A stretch of DNA of 64,000 nt, from contig JAGOUM010000007.1 of NCBI GenBank assembly GCA_018061265.1, positions 3,019 to 67,018 of the forward strand. The letters run 5' to 3'. Each line of letters opens with the position of its first letter. Position 1 is the stretch's first letter. Position numbers and translations under genes: made by a program. Below, in pieces: positions 17,988-26,675 of this stretch. The DNA comes from Rhodoferax sp. (GTDB lineage Bacteria; Pseudomonadota; Gammaproteobacteria; Burkholderiales; Burkholderiaceae_C). The notes under the pieces are model-generated. The model saw only the letters and a list, made by a program, of their open reading frames with translations. It made no database searches and was not told where the DNA came from.

Positions 17988-19652
17988 TTAACTCGCCGCA
18001 GCGGTGCAGGCAGCAAGGATGTCAAGTTTGGCATCAACTGCTTGTGTCTGAACACCTGCCATCGGAATCACGGTGTGAAACAAATTGTCGTGTGACCAGG
18101 GTTTACCGGCCTGTTCACGCACACAGTCCATACGCATGCCACGTTGACGCTGCAAGGACCCTGACAACCACAACACCATCGGGACATGGGTTTGCTCCTT
18201 GGGTGCCATGCTGTAAGGCATGCCGTGCAGATAAAGTCCTTTTTCCCCCAATGACTCGCCGTGGTCCGACATATAGACCATGGCCGTCGGGCGAAGTGCC
18301 GATTGGGCCTTCAGCCAGTTGATCACCTCGGCCAGGAAGTGGTCGGTGTAAACAATTGAGTTGTCATAGGTGTTGACCAACTGTTCAGGTTGACAGTCCT
18401 GCAGGGCATTGCTGGTGCACTCTGGCAAAAATCGTTTGAATGGGTCGGGTGATCGCTTGAAATACGCCGGACCATGGCTGCCCATCTGGTGCAGCACCAC
18501 CACGGTACCGCGTGCACGGCGTTGTGCGTCCAAGGTGTCGATCCGCCCCGGCAGTTCGCGCAGCATGGCTTCGTCAAAACAACCGTAAGCACCACAGACC
18601 TCCGCAAGCTTCAGATCACTGGTCTGATACTGGGGTATGCGATCACAGACGCCTTTACAACCCGACTGGTTATCAAGCCATAGCACTGCCAAGCCAGCAC
18701 GTTGCAGGACATCAAGCATGTTCTCAAAGCGTGCATCACTTTTCTGATAAGCACTTCGACCCAAATGAGAGAACATACACGGCACCGAAGTCTGGGTATT
18801 GGTGCCGCAGGAGCTGACGTCCGAGAAGTACAGCAGATCACCACCTGCCTGCAGGTCGCGCAGACGCGGTGTGGTGTCGCGTGCGTAAGCTGCCAGGCCA
18901 AAATTGGCGGCGCGCGCCGTTTCGCCCACCACCACCACGATCAATGGCGCGGCCTGTGGCGCAGTGGCTGGTGCCAGCAGGCGTGCATCTTCCCCCAAAG
19001 GCTGCAACGGTTGGCGCGCCTGTGTGGCCTGCCCCAGGGTGTGGCGGGTCAGCGCATAAACTGTGTTGAACGGGTTGATCATGTAGCGCAGCGACTTGTG
19101 ATTACGCATCAAGGAGGCCAGATCCTGGAAGCTCAGCCACAGCAGGAGTACTGCAAGCAAAAGCGCCAGCGCAGCCAACCCGATCTGCTGCAGTGTCAAG
19201 GCAAGCGCACCAACGCGACGCAAGGTCTGACGCCAGAGCCAGACACCCGGCAAAACCACGCCCAACAACACGGCCAGCAACATCGACCAGGACAGCAGGT
19301 CAAACACCTCACGCGGGTCGGTCTGGGCCACATTGGCAATCATGGTCGGGTCAATGACCACGCCATAACGTTGCATGAAGAAACTCGCGGCGGCGCTCAT
19401 CACCAACAGCAGCAGCCCAACCGGTTTGAGCCAAACCGGCCACAGCAACAAACACAACACGGACCAGGTGATTGCCAGCACCGCCAGCCCGAGACTGGTG
19501 GTGGTGATTAACCCTTGCCAGCCATGGGTCTCAGGCAAACGCCAGACAGCAAGCCACAAGGGGGCGTTGCCCAATGTAGCCAACCAGAGTGCCAGGACAA
19601 ACAACAGGGCTGACGGGTGCCAGTGCAACCTGGGAGGACGATCAAGGGACAT
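17988..19652 (-). CDS. eptA: Phosphoethanolamine transferase, EptA-like (lipid A)
   Basis: A 554-aa enzyme with about five N-terminal membrane helices and a periplasmic alkaline-phosphatase-fold domain from about residue 220. GETARAANFGLAAYARDT carries the zinc ligand E244 and nucleophile T245. CGTNTQTSVPCM, YMSDHGESLGEKGLYLHG and paired cysteines are also typical. It moves phosphoethanolamine from phosphatidylethanolamine to lipid A, lowering envelope charge. The upstream two-component system on the same strand is a plausible regulator. It could instead act on another glycan, but the length and motifs fit lipid A. Confidence 0.88.
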   Translation of the reverse strand: MSLDRPPRLHWHPSALLFVLALWLATLGNAPLWLAVWRLPETHGWQGLITTTSLGLAVLAITWSVLCLLLWPVWLKPVGLLLLVMSAAASFFMQRYGVVIDPTMIANVAQTDPREVFDLLSWSMLLAVLLGVVLPGVWLWRQTLRRVGALALTLQQIGLAALALLLAVLLLWLSFQDLASLMRNHKSLRYMINPFNTVYALTRHTLGQATQARQPLQPLGEDARLLAPATAPQAAPLIVVVVGETARAANFGLAAYARDTTPRLRDLQAGGDLLYFSDVSSCGTNTQTSVPCMFSHLGRSAYQKSDARFENMLDVLQRAGLAVLWLDNQSGCKGVCDRIPQYQTSDLKLAEVCGAYGCFDEAMLRELPGRIDTLDAQRRARGTVVVLHQMGSHGPAYFKRSPDPFKRFLPECTSNALQDCQPEQLVNTYDNSIVYTDHFLAEVINWLKAQSALRPTAMVYMSDHGESLGEKGLYLHGMPYSMAPKEQTHVPMVLWLSGSLQRQRGMRMDCVREQAGKPWSHDNLFHTVIPMAGVQTQAVDAKLDILAACTAAAS

Positions 19653-19706
19653 ATTTCAAAAAGCGGAGTAACACGCGTATTGTCCAGCCTGTGCCTTATG
19701 CGGGGA

Positions 19707-21092
19707 TTAAGCAGGGTCAGCCAGACCCGTTGCGCGCATTACTTCGGCATCGGGCCAGGTCAAAGTAAAACTCTTGGTAAACGGGTCCACACCCACGCAC
19801 TGCTCCATCGTGATGCCGTGCCAGTTGGCAATACGCCGGACCAGGGTCAGCCCGATGCCCATTCCGGATCCTGCCGACTGGTCGAGCCCGCCCGTTTCAC
19901 CATCATCACTGACAGACAGGCAGACGGCCTTGCCGCCAAGTCGCTTGACAGAGACCTCCACCTGGGTCCCAGACGATGTGTGTCGTATGGCGTTGTCAAT
20001 CAGGTTGCGCAGCGCGAGCTCAAGCATCAGGCCGTGCCCGTGCACCCAGACGGGCTCGGCGGGTACATCCAGGGCCAGATCGTGTCCGAGCTGGTGTGCC
20101 AGGGGCACATGTTCGGCCACCAGTTGATGGCACATCGCATTGAGATCAAGCCGCTGGGGTGTCTGCTGGTCCAGCGCCTGTGCCCGAGTCAGATCCATCA
20201 GTTGCGCCAGAATCCGTCCGGCGCGCAGGGCGTTTTGCTCTACCTGTTGTAGTGCAGCGTCACGCTGCTCGTTGCTGCATTGCTCGCGCGCCAGCCTGGC
20301 CTGCAAGACCTGTGCCGTCAGCGGCGTTCGCAGTTCATGGGCAACATCGGAGGCAAAACTTCGCTCTCGCAGCACTTGTGCCTGCAAACGCTGCGCCAGG
20401 CTGTTGATGGCCTTGACTGTGCCGGACAGTTCCGCAAAAGGCTGCTGCGACTGCAGGGTATCGCCTGCGTCGAGGTCAAGTTGGGCCACTTCCGCGGCCA
20501 ACTGCTCCAAGGGCTGAAGGCCGCGTCGAATGGCCCAAAGCAACAACAGAGCCACCAGAGGCAGTAACACCATGGCGGGTTGAACAATGTGCCATGCAAA
20601 GTCCCGGCCGAGGGCCTCGCGCCGGTCCTTGTCGATCAACACCAGCACCCTGCGTGGTACTCCTGCAGGATTGTTGCCACTGCCCATCAGGGCACGCCAG
20701 ACCTGGGTCTGCCCCTTGTACACCAGTCTCAGGTCCTGTGCCGCGGGGCCGGGCAGGTCAGCCAATGCGCTTGCCAGGCCATGGGTGTCACATACCAACT
20801 GCTCACCCTCCCAGATCACCACATGTAGTTCGGGTGCATAGTTGTCCGGGTCGCCTGCGGCTCGCCCGCCGGGCAGACAAACCACCTGATTGCCGACTTG
20901 TAAAGGCGCCTGCGTTTGACGCAGCAACAATTGCACGCTAGATGCAAGCTGGCCGTCGGTAATCTCATCGGCCTCGTGCAGACCGGTGAAGTAGGCCACC
21001 ACCACCAAGGTCAGCCAGCTGAAGCCCAGCGCCAGCAAGGACCAGACCCAAAGGTATTTCCACAGAGTTCGAGGATGAGTGTGTGCCGTCAT
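19707..21092 (-). CDS. Sensor histidine kinase, PmrB/QseC-like
   Basis: A 461-aa kinase with two membrane helices (about 15-37 and 171-189) around a periplasmic sensor domain of about 130 residues. It then has HAMP, HisKA (SFASDVAHELRTPLTAQVLQ, H252 as phosphoacceptor) and an HATPase domain (NLIDNAIRHTSSGT, then GIGLTLVRRIA). The start ATG overlaps the response-regulator stop by four bases, so the regulator is translated first. Adjacency to eptA and a PAP2 gene suggests it controls envelope modification, as PmrAB does; this is inference. Confidence 0.9.
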   Translation of the reverse strand: MTAHTHPRTLWKYLWVWSLLALGFSWLTLVVVAYFTGLHEADEITDGQLASSVQLLLRQTQAPLQVGNQVVCLPGGRAAGDPDNYAPELHVVIWEGEQLVCDTHGLASALADLPGPAAQDLRLVYKGQTQVWRALMGSGNNPAGVPRRVLVLIDKDRREALGRDFAWHIVQPAMVLLPLVALLLLWAIRRGLQPLEQLAAEVAQLDLDAGDTLQSQQPFAELSGTVKAINSLAQRLQAQVLRERSFASDVAHELRTPLTAQVLQARLAREQCSNEQRDAALQQVEQNALRAGRILAQLMDLTRAQALDQQTPQRLDLNAMCHQLVAEHVPLAHQLGHDLALDVPAEPVWVHGHGLMLELALRNLIDNAIRHTSSGTQVEVSVKRLGGKAVCLSVSDDGETGGLDQSAGSGMGIGLTLVRRIANWHGITMEQCVGVDPFTKSFTLTWPDAEVMRATGLADPA

Positions 21093-21790
21093 GGCCGCCC
21101 GATGTGTTGACCTGGACTTGTCGGACCCGACTCCGCCGGCGGCACGAAATAGCCCACACCACGCACTGTCTTGACCAGTTCATCACCCAGTTTTCGCCTC
21201 AGGTGATGAATATGCACCTCCAAGGCATTGCTCTCCAGCACCTCATCAAAGCCATACAACGCTTCCTCAAGCCGCCTGCGGGTCAAAACCTGACCACTGC
21301 CGCGCAGCAAAGCCAACAGCAAAGCAAACTCCTTGGCGCGTAATTCCACCGTTTCTCCGCTGCGCCACACCTTGTGGGCAGCCGGGTCCACCAGCAGCGC
21401 ACCGTGATGCAGTAACGGTGACGCCCGCCCCTCGCTGCGTCGCAACGCGACCCGGATGCGCGCCAGCAACTCCTCGAGCTCAAACGGTTTGACCAGATAG
21501 TCATCGGCTCCCTCATCAAGACCGGCCACACGATCGGACAAACTGTCTCTGGCCGTCATGATCAGGACAGGGAGCGTCCGTCCGGAGCTGCGTTGTTGGC
21601 GCAGCCACTGCAGGCCATCACCATCGGGCATGCCAAGATCCAACAGCACCAGATCAAAGGCCTCCACCTCCAGCGCCGCCGTGGCAATTGCCAGCGTGGC
21701 GCAAATGTCCGTCGCATAGCCCGCCAGCCTGAGCGTTGCCATCAGCCCGCCAGCAATGCCGTTATCGTCCTCAACAATCAAGATCCGCAT
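21089..21790 (-). CDS. OmpR-family response regulator, PmrA/QseB-like
   Basis: A 233-aa regulator with a receiver domain (phosphoacceptor D51 in LVLLDLGMPDGDG; VEDD at 7-10; K in LVKPFELEELLARI) and a winged-helix OmpR-type DNA-binding domain (LRAKEFALLLALL, SNALEVHIHHLRRKLG, VRGVGYF). ATG 21790 gives the standard MRILIVEDD start. Operon with the histidine kinase. No target sites are assigned with confidence. Confidence 0.92.
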   Translation of the reverse strand: MRILIVEDDNGIAGGLMATLRLAGYATDICATLAIATAALEVEAFDLVLLDLGMPDGDGLQWLRQQRSSGRTLPVLIMTARDSLSDRVAGLDEGADDYLVKPFELEELLARIRVALRRSEGRASPLLHHGALLVDPAAHKVWRSGETVELRAKEFALLLALLRGSGQVLTRRRLEEALYGFDEVLESNALEVHIHHLRRKLGDELVKTVRGVGYFVPPAESGPTSPGQHIGRP

Positions 21791-21915
21791 TGATTTCTGC
21801 TCGCTCCGGGCTGTTGTTCTGCCAGATCGCATTGTCTCAGATGCCTCCGTTGGAGTTCAATCAACCCATCTGGGGTTTAAGGTTGGCTTAACACGGCACT
21901 GCTCCAATCTGGCAC

Positions 21916-22659
21916 ATGCGAACGCCTACCCTGTCTCACAGCCCGCTTTTACCATTGACGTCGTCGCCCCCGGTTCAAGCAGTCTGGCGCACCACCCTGA
22001 TGGTTGCCGTGCTCGTCCTGCTCTGGGACGCCAGTGGGCTGGATGTTGTGGTGATGGGCGGGTTTGCCGACGCCAATGGTTTTGCATTGCGGCACAACTG
22101 GTGGCTGGAGCGGGTTTTTCATGACGGCGCCCGACAACTCGCGGTCGTGCTGTTTTTGGGCCTGTGGCTGACGGTATGGCGTCCCTTGGGTTGGATGGCC
22201 AGCATCAGCCGTCTGGAGCGACTGGAAATTGCCATTGGCATCAGCCTGAGTCTTTTGCTGGTCAGTGGTATCAAGCGATACAGCCTGAGCAGTTGCCCCT
22301 GGGACCTGCAAACCTATGGCGGCTACGCGCAGTACCTGTCGCACTGGGCATGGGGGCTCAAGGACGGTGGCTCTGGCCATTGTTTCCCTGGAGGCCACGC
22401 TTCGGCTGCCTTTGCCTACCTGGCTTTGCCCTTGCCGTGGCTGCTTTCGACCTCAATGACAAAACAGCAGCGTGGGCAGCGGATTCTTTGGGGGGTTCTG
22501 GTCGCTGGAATGTTGCTCGGTGCGACCCAAACCTTGCGCGGCGCGCATTATCCGAGTCACACTCTCTGGTCGGGAATGCTGTGCTGGCTGACTGCGCTGG
22601 CCAATCATCAGATCTTCGCAATGCTGGGTCAATCCAGGCGGTCCACCCGGCTCGCCTGA
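21916..22659 (+). CDS. PAP2-family membrane phosphatase (LpxE/undecaprenyl-type)
   Basis: A 247-aa protein with about six membrane helices and the three PAP2 motifs, slightly diverged: K120-R-Y in motif 1, PGGH (158-161) in motif 2 in place of PSGH, and R208-GAHYPSH215 in motif 3. Members dephosphorylate lipid A, undecaprenyl pyrophosphate or phosphatidate. It is divergent from the PmrAB-like genes and close to eptA, which points to lipid A. Substrate is not decided by sequence alone. Confidence 0.83.
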   Translation: MRTPTLSHSPLLPLTSSPPVQAVWRTTLMVAVLVLLWDASGLDVVVMGGFADANGFALRHNWWLERVFHDGARQLAVVLFLGLWLTVWRPLGWMASISRLERLEIAIGISLSLLLVSGIKRYSLSSCPWDLQTYGGYAQYLSHWAWGLKDGGSGHCFPGGHASAAFAYLALPLPWLLSTSMTKQQRGQRILWGVLVAGMLLGATQTLRGAHYPSHTLWSGMLCWLTALANHQIFAMLGQSRRSTRLA

Positions 22660-22680
22660 GTCGACCATCAAAGACCACAT

Positions 22681-22724
22681 TACCCATATGGGCTACTCCA
22701 AATTACCCTTTGCGGTGATGGACG
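22681..22724 (+). promoter_or_regulatory. Shared sulfur-promoter block upstream of tusA
   Basis: TACCCAT at 22681, ACCC 23 bp further on, then GCGGT and GATGGACG with exact spacing. About 34 of 44 positions equal the soeA block at 51144-51187. TACCCAT fits the NarL heptamer consensus TACYYMT. It lies 128 bp before the tusA start. Confidence 0.7.
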
Positions 22725-22852
22725 TACATGAAGGACTGGCAAAAAATCACCCGGTGCTACCAAGCTGCACTTTTTTGTGCCCTGGTATTTGGCGCACTTT
22801 TCAAACCTGAAAAACCTACCGACTGCCTGCAGTCCACCAACGGAGAACTAAA

Positions 22853-23080
22853 TTGGAATTCAACAAAGAATTTGATGCTTCTGGCTTGTCCTGCCCCCTG
22901 CCCATCGTCAAAACCAAAAAAGCACTGGCGGACATGACTTCAGGGCAAGTGTTGCGCGTGATTTCAACCGACCCGGGCTCGGTTGCCGACATGGCCGCTT
23001 TTGCCGAACAGACTGGCAATGCGCTACTGGAGCAAACGACAGAAGGCGGCAAATACGTATTTTTCATGAAGAAGGGCTGA
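22853..23080 (+). CDS. tusA: TusA-family sulfurtransferase
   Basis: A 75-aa cytoplasmic sulfur carrier. The persulfide cysteine is C14 in LSCPLPIVKTKKAL (CPxP motif). The GQVLRVISTDPGSVADM segment is typical. It starts at TTG 22853 with GGAGA about 9 bases upstream; no ATG precedes the CPxP motif. In sulfur oxidisers TusA passes sulfane sulfur between rhodanese, DsrE2 and DsrEFH/DsrC. Here tusA is followed by dsrE2, with no rhodanese gene. A promoter block shared with soeA lies upstream. Confidence 0.92.
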   Translation: MEFNKEFDASGLSCPLPIVKTKKALADMTSGQVLRVISTDPGSVADMAAFAEQTGNALLEQTTEGGKYVFFMKKG

Positions 23081-23120
23081 GCCAACGCGCTCACCACACC
23101 CTCATCGGAGCACCAAACGC

Positions 23121-23591
23121 ATGGCTAGCAAAAAAATGGCGCTGATTGCGACCAAGGGAACGCTCGATATGGCGTACCCCCCCTTCATCCTGGCGTCCAC
23201 GGCAGCGGCTTTGGGTTGGGATGTGCAGATTTTCTTCACGTTTTACGGCCTGCAGTTGTTACGCAAGAATCTCGATGACGTGAAGATCAGCCCGCTGGCG
23301 AACCCGGCCATGCCAATGCCGGTGCCAATGCCGGTGTTCGTGCAAATGCTGCCTGGCATGGAGTCGATGGCGACCATGATGATGAAAAACAAGATGAAGT
23401 CCAAAGGTGTGGCCACGCTCGAAGAACTGCGTGACCTGTGCCTGGAGGCTGACGTCAAGTTTGTCGCGTGCCAAATGACGGTGGACCTGTTCGAGTTTGA
23501 GACCAGCGAATTCATCAAGGATGTGGAGTATGGCGGTGCCGCCACCTTCATGAAGTTTGCGGGTGAGTCTGACGTCTGCCTATTTATCTGA
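23121..23591 (+). CDS. dsrE2: DsrE2 (DsrE/DsrF-like family) sulfur relay protein
   Basis: A 156-aa protein with the DsrE fold (MALIATKGTLDMAYPPFILA at the N-terminus). The Met/Pro-rich hydrophobic middle (about 61-90) is typical of DsrE2. Cysteines C107 and C117 (VACQMTVDLF) are candidates for sulfur binding; C154 is near the end. In Allochromatium vinosum the rhd-tusA-dsrE2 cluster mobilises sulfur for the Dsr pathway. It follows tusA by 40 bp. Confidence 0.9.
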   Translation: MASKKMALIATKGTLDMAYPPFILASTAAALGWDVQIFFTFYGLQLLRKNLDDVKISPLANPAMPMPVPMPVFVQMLPGMESMATMMMKNKMKSKGVATLEELRDLCLEADVKFVACQMTVDLFEFETSEFIKDVEYGGAATFMKFAGESDVCLFI

Positions 23592-23630
23592 GCCCTGGCT
23601 CCCCTGTCGCCGCACCACTGGGTGACAAAA

Positions 23631-23667
23631 CGGCCCTTGCGGCCCCGCCGCAACGGGCCGCTCGTTT
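23631..23667 (+). terminator. Hairpin after dsrE2
   Basis: CGGCCCTTGCGG pairs with CCGCAACGGGCCG across a short loop with one bulged base. CTCGTTTG follows. The T run is weak, so it may only attenuate transcription between dsrE2 and the next gene. Confidence 0.45.
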
Positions 23668-23697
23668 GTTCAAGCTAGCCATTTTCCGGGAACCACA

Positions 23698-24570
23698 ATG
23701 AAACAATTGATCCTTTGGTGTGTTTTGCTTTTTTGGTCGCAGCTCAGCTTTGCACTGGCGCCTTACCTCAAAGGCGACAAAGTTGCGGGGGCCGACCTGA
23801 CCGCCCGCATCGACCAACTTGAGAAGAAGCTGCAAGCTGAGGGCTTCACCCTGGCTGGCCGCCACTTGCCCAAAGGCATGGCCGATCACGCCACGGTGGT
23901 GGTGACTGACGCGGCAATGCTGACGGCCATTCGCAAGGCAGGTGGCTCAACGGTGATTGCTTCGGCCATCCGGGTTGGTGTGTTGCCCGATGGTTCAGTG
24001 AGTTACATGAATCCCGACTACTGGTACCGCGCGTACCTGCGTGGGCAATTCAAGTCAGCACAGGCAAGCGCCAAGGCTGTGCAATCACGCCTGGCCAAAG
24101 CATTGGGTGATGGCGGCGCAATGGGCGGTGATGTGCCCGAGAGCGACCTGGAAAACTACCGCTACATGTTTGGCATGGAGCGTTTTGACTCGCCCAACAG
24201 TGAGATTGCAAGCCACGCCAGCTTTGATGCGGCGCTGAAAGCAGTGCGCGCCAACCTGGCCGCGGGCGTGTCCGATACCGCCCGGGTCTACGAGGTGGTG
24301 TCCGCAGAAAACCAGACCGCGGTATTTGGCGTGGCCATGAACAGCGCCACCGATGGCGAAGCCTGGTGGGTCAACAAGATTGGTGCCGATCACATGGCGG
24401 GCTTGCCCTATGAGGTGTTTATCGTCGGCAACAAGGTGTATTCGCTGTATGCGCGTTACCGCATCGCCTTGGCCTGGCCGGCATTGGGCATGGGCCAGTT
24501 CATGGGCATCATCAACGCACCAGACGCCATTCGCGCCACGATGGTTCGTGTCGCGGGCGGCGGCAACTAA
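23698..24570 (+). CDS. Unknown periplasmic protein in the tusA/dsrE2 cluster
   Basis: I do not recognise this 290-aa protein firmly. It has a clear Sec signal peptide (KQLILWCVLLFWSQLSFALA) and a mature domain with no cysteine. The segment IRVGVLPDGSVSYMNPDYWYRAY recalls DUF302-type domains, but I would not assign that without a profile search. It sits between dsrE2 and a YeeE-type sulfur transporter on the same strand, 25 bp before the latter. That suggests a periplasmic role in supplying or sensing a sulfur substrate. No membrane anchor is seen apart from the signal peptide. Confidence 0.75.
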   Translation: MKQLILWCVLLFWSQLSFALAPYLKGDKVAGADLTARIDQLEKKLQAEGFTLAGRHLPKGMADHATVVVTDAAMLTAIRKAGGSTVIASAIRVGVLPDGSVSYMNPDYWYRAYLRGQFKSAQASAKAVQSRLAKALGDGGAMGGDVPESDLENYRYMFGMERFDSPNSEIASHASFDAALKAVRANLAAGVSDTARVYEVVSAENQTAVFGVAMNSATDGEAWWVNKIGADHMAGLPYEVFIVGNKVYSLYARYRIALAWPALGMGQFMGIINAPDAIRATMVRVAGGGN

Positions 24571-24595
24571 ACCTGACTGATCTGGAGAAACAGTC

Positions 24596-25699
24596 ATGAA
24601 TGAAGCGGTCAATCCTTCAAACATCGTCATTTGGGGTGGCTTTGTGCTGGCATTTGTCTTTGGTGCACTGGCCAACAAGTCGAACTTTTGCACCATGGGT
24701 GCCATCTCGGATGTGGTCAATATGGAGCATTGGGGTCGGGTGCGTATGTGGTTGCTGGCCATTGCCGTGGCGATGCTGGGTGCCAACCTGCTGCACATGG
24801 CCGGTCTGGTCGACCTGAGCAAGTCGGTCTACCAGCGTCCGTCACTGCCCTGGTTGTCGATGGTGGTGGGTGGTGTCCTCTTTGGTGTTGGCATGACCAT
24901 GGCCGGTGGTTGCACCAACAAGAACCTGATCCGCGTCGGCGGCGGCAGCCTTCGCTCGGTGGTGGTGCTGGTGTTCCTGGGCCTGTCGGCATACATGACT
25001 CTCAAAGGGCTGTTTGGGCAATGGCGCGCCAGCTTTCTCGACCCGGTCACGATTGATCTGGCGAAATTGGGCATGACCAACCAAAGCCTATCGCAACTGC
25101 TGGCCAAACTGACCGGTCTGAGTGAATCCGCCGCCCTGATGGCGACACTGGCAGTCTTGGTGCTGGGTATCCTGGTGTTTGTTTTCAAGGACAAGCGCTT
25201 TCGCAGCAACACACTGCAGGTCATCTCGTCCATCATCCTGGGCTTGCTGGTGGTTGCCGCCTGGTACCTGACCGGACACATTGGATACGGTGAAAATCCC
25301 GAGACCCTGGAGACAGTTTATTTCGCGACCAACACCCGCACCATCGAGTCCTTCAGTTTTGTGGCCCCTGTGTCGTTCGGCCTGGAGTTGCTGATGTTGT
25401 GGACGGACACCTCGACCCGCATGACCTTTGGCATTGCCACCGCAGTTGGCGTGGCAATGGGCTCATTTGTCTATGCCATCAGTACCAAACAGTTTCGCTG
25501 GGAAGGTTTTGCCTCCATTGATGACCTGAAAACCCAGCTAACTGGTGCGATCCTGATGGGTTTTGGCGGCGTGACGGCCATTGGTTGCACGATCGGCCAG
25601 GGCATGTCTGGCGTTTCAACCCTGGCCATCGGTTCTTTTGTCACGCTTGCCGGCATCATTGTTGGGGCTGTGGCCATGATGAAATGGCAGCAACGGTAG
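24596..25699 (+). CDS. YeeE/YedE-family sulfur-compound transporter (TsuA-like)
   Basis: A 367-aa inner-membrane protein with about nine to eleven helices. Three cysteine motifs are typical of thiosulfate transporters of this family: SNFCTMG (C32), AGGCTNKNLIR (about 102) and IGCTIGQGMSG (about 330). In the characterised TsuA such cysteines relay thiosulfate through the pore. GGAG lies about 10 bases before the ATG. With tusA and dsrE2 upstream, import of thiosulfate or sulfane sulfur to feed cytoplasmic sulfur relay is likely. The exact substrate is not known. Confidence 0.9.
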   Translation: MNEAVNPSNIVIWGGFVLAFVFGALANKSNFCTMGAISDVVNMEHWGRVRMWLLAIAVAMLGANLLHMAGLVDLSKSVYQRPSLPWLSMVVGGVLFGVGMTMAGGCTNKNLIRVGGGSLRSVVVLVFLGLSAYMTLKGLFGQWRASFLDPVTIDLAKLGMTNQSLSQLLAKLTGLSESAALMATLAVLVLGILVFVFKDKRFRSNTLQVISSIILGLLVVAAWYLTGHIGYGENPETLETVYFATNTRTIESFSFVAPVSFGLELLMLWTDTSTRMTFGIATAVGVAMGSFVYAISTKQFRWEGFASIDDLKTQLTGAILMGFGGVTAIGCTIGQGMSGVSTLAIGSFVTLAGIIVGAVAMMKWQQR

Positions 25700-25710
25700 G
25701 CGCCAAATTT

Positions 25711-25762
25711 TCATTTTTATAGCTACAAAAGCTTACCTGATATGCGCTTGAAGCCATTTTAT
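25711..25762 (+). repeat. Dispersed repeat copy 3
   Basis: TATAGCTACAAAAG, CTTACCTGATATGCGCTTG, AAGCCATTTTATA: a clear copy of the dispersed element in the gap between the convergent transporter and cusF-like genes. Confidence 0.7.
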
Positions 25763-25794
25763 ATGAGAATAGTCGCCTCACGGGCTTGGCCTGC

Positions 25795-26079
25795 CTAAGG
25801 GATGCGCTCCAGTGTCAGGACGGTGTAGGCACCGTTGATTTTGTCGGCCGTGAACCTGACCTTGTCGCCGGCCTTGACCTGGTCCAGCAGTGCCGGGTCT
25901 TTCACCCCAAACACCATGCTCATAGGGGGCATGTCGAGATTTTTGATTTCACCGTGCTTGAGCGTGATTTTTCCGGCGCTCGGGTCAACCTTGCGCACTT
26001 CGGCCTCACTCATGTCAGATGCGGTTGCGCCGGTGGCGAGCACCAGACCTGCCACGACCCAGACTGAAAAACGTGCCAT
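25795..26079 (-). CDS. CusF-like periplasmic copper-binding protein
   Basis: A 94-aa protein with a signal peptide (ARFSVWVVAGLVLATGATA) and a small OB-fold domain. NLDMPPMSMVFGVKDPALL matches the methionine-rich metal site of CusF, and KVRFTADKINGAYTVLTLERI closes the barrel. CusF proteins carry Cu(I) or Ag(I) in the periplasm. The ATG at 26079 has GAGGAG upstream. It is the last gene of the copper cassette. Confidence 0.88.
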   Translation of the reverse strand: MARFSVWVVAGLVLATGATASDMSEAEVRKVDPSAGKITLKHGEIKNLDMPPMSMVFGVKDPALLDQVKAGDKVRFTADKINGAYTVLTLERIP

Positions 26080-26090
26080 CTTGAGGCTCC

Positions 26091-26567
26091 TCAAACGTAG
26101 GATTGATAAACCGACGAACTGCCGTCACGCTGCACCAGCAGCACGGCATACGGATCTTTGCGACCACCGTAGGCCGGGCCGTCCATGCCGGGTGATCCCA
26201 CTGGCATGCCCGGCACGCTCAGGCCCAGTGCGCGTGGCCGCTCCTTGAGCAGCCTGCGGATGTCTTGCGCGGGTACATGGCCTTCAAGCACATATCCGCT
26301 GATGAGTGCGGTGTGGCACGAGCCAAACTTCTCGGCCAGACCGAGCTTGCTGCGCTGCGCGGCCCGGGTGGCTTCACTCACCTCGTGGGTCTTGACCTCA
26401 AACCCCTGGCCCTGTAGGTGTTTGACCCAGTCTTTGCAGCAGCCACATGTGGCTGTTTTCCAGACCTCAAGCAGCGGCTTGCTGGCGTTTTGACCGAGCG
26501 CGCTGGTGTGCAGTGCGTTGATTCCCAGAAGGGCGACGGCGGATTGAATCAGGGTACGTCTTTTCAT
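26091..26567 (-). CDS. DUF411 metal-binding protein
   Basis: A 158-aa secreted protein with an RR-containing signal region (KRRTLIQSAVALLGINAL) and the DUF411 core. TATCGCCKDWVKHL carries the CGCC site, and GSCHTALISGYVLEGHVPA and PGMPVGSPGMDGP follow. DUF411 proteins accompany copper resistance genes and probably bind copper. ATG 26567 starts the signal peptide; upstream extension is not conserved. It ends 11 bp before the cusF-like start. Confidence 0.88.
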   Translation of the reverse strand: MKRRTLIQSAVALLGINALHTSALGQNASKPLLEVWKTATCGCCKDWVKHLQGQGFEVKTHEVSEATRAAQRSKLGLAEKFGSCHTALISGYVLEGHVPAQDIRRLLKERPRALGLSVPGMPVGSPGMDGPAYGGRKDPYAVLLVQRDGSSSVYQSYV

Positions 26568-26605
26568 GGTGTGGTCCTTGGCTATGAAATGTGTTGAAAA
26601 AATGT

Positions 26606-26657
26606 GATAAAAAAGGCTCAAGCCCTTATTGGAAAAATAATTAAAGCTACTATTTTG
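26606..26657 (-). repeat. Dispersed repeat copy 4
   Basis: On the minus strand: AAAATAGTAGCTTTAATT, then AATAAGGGCTTGAGCC, TTTTTTATC. It sits between the multicopper oxidase and DUF411 genes, within the copper operon. Confidence 0.6.
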
Positions 26658-26675
26658 ATAATGTTTATAAAAGCA

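Noticed and set aside
22728..22937. 69-codon frame just before and overlapping tusA
   Set aside because: It overlaps the tusA start out of frame, has no ribosome site, and lies next to the promoter block.
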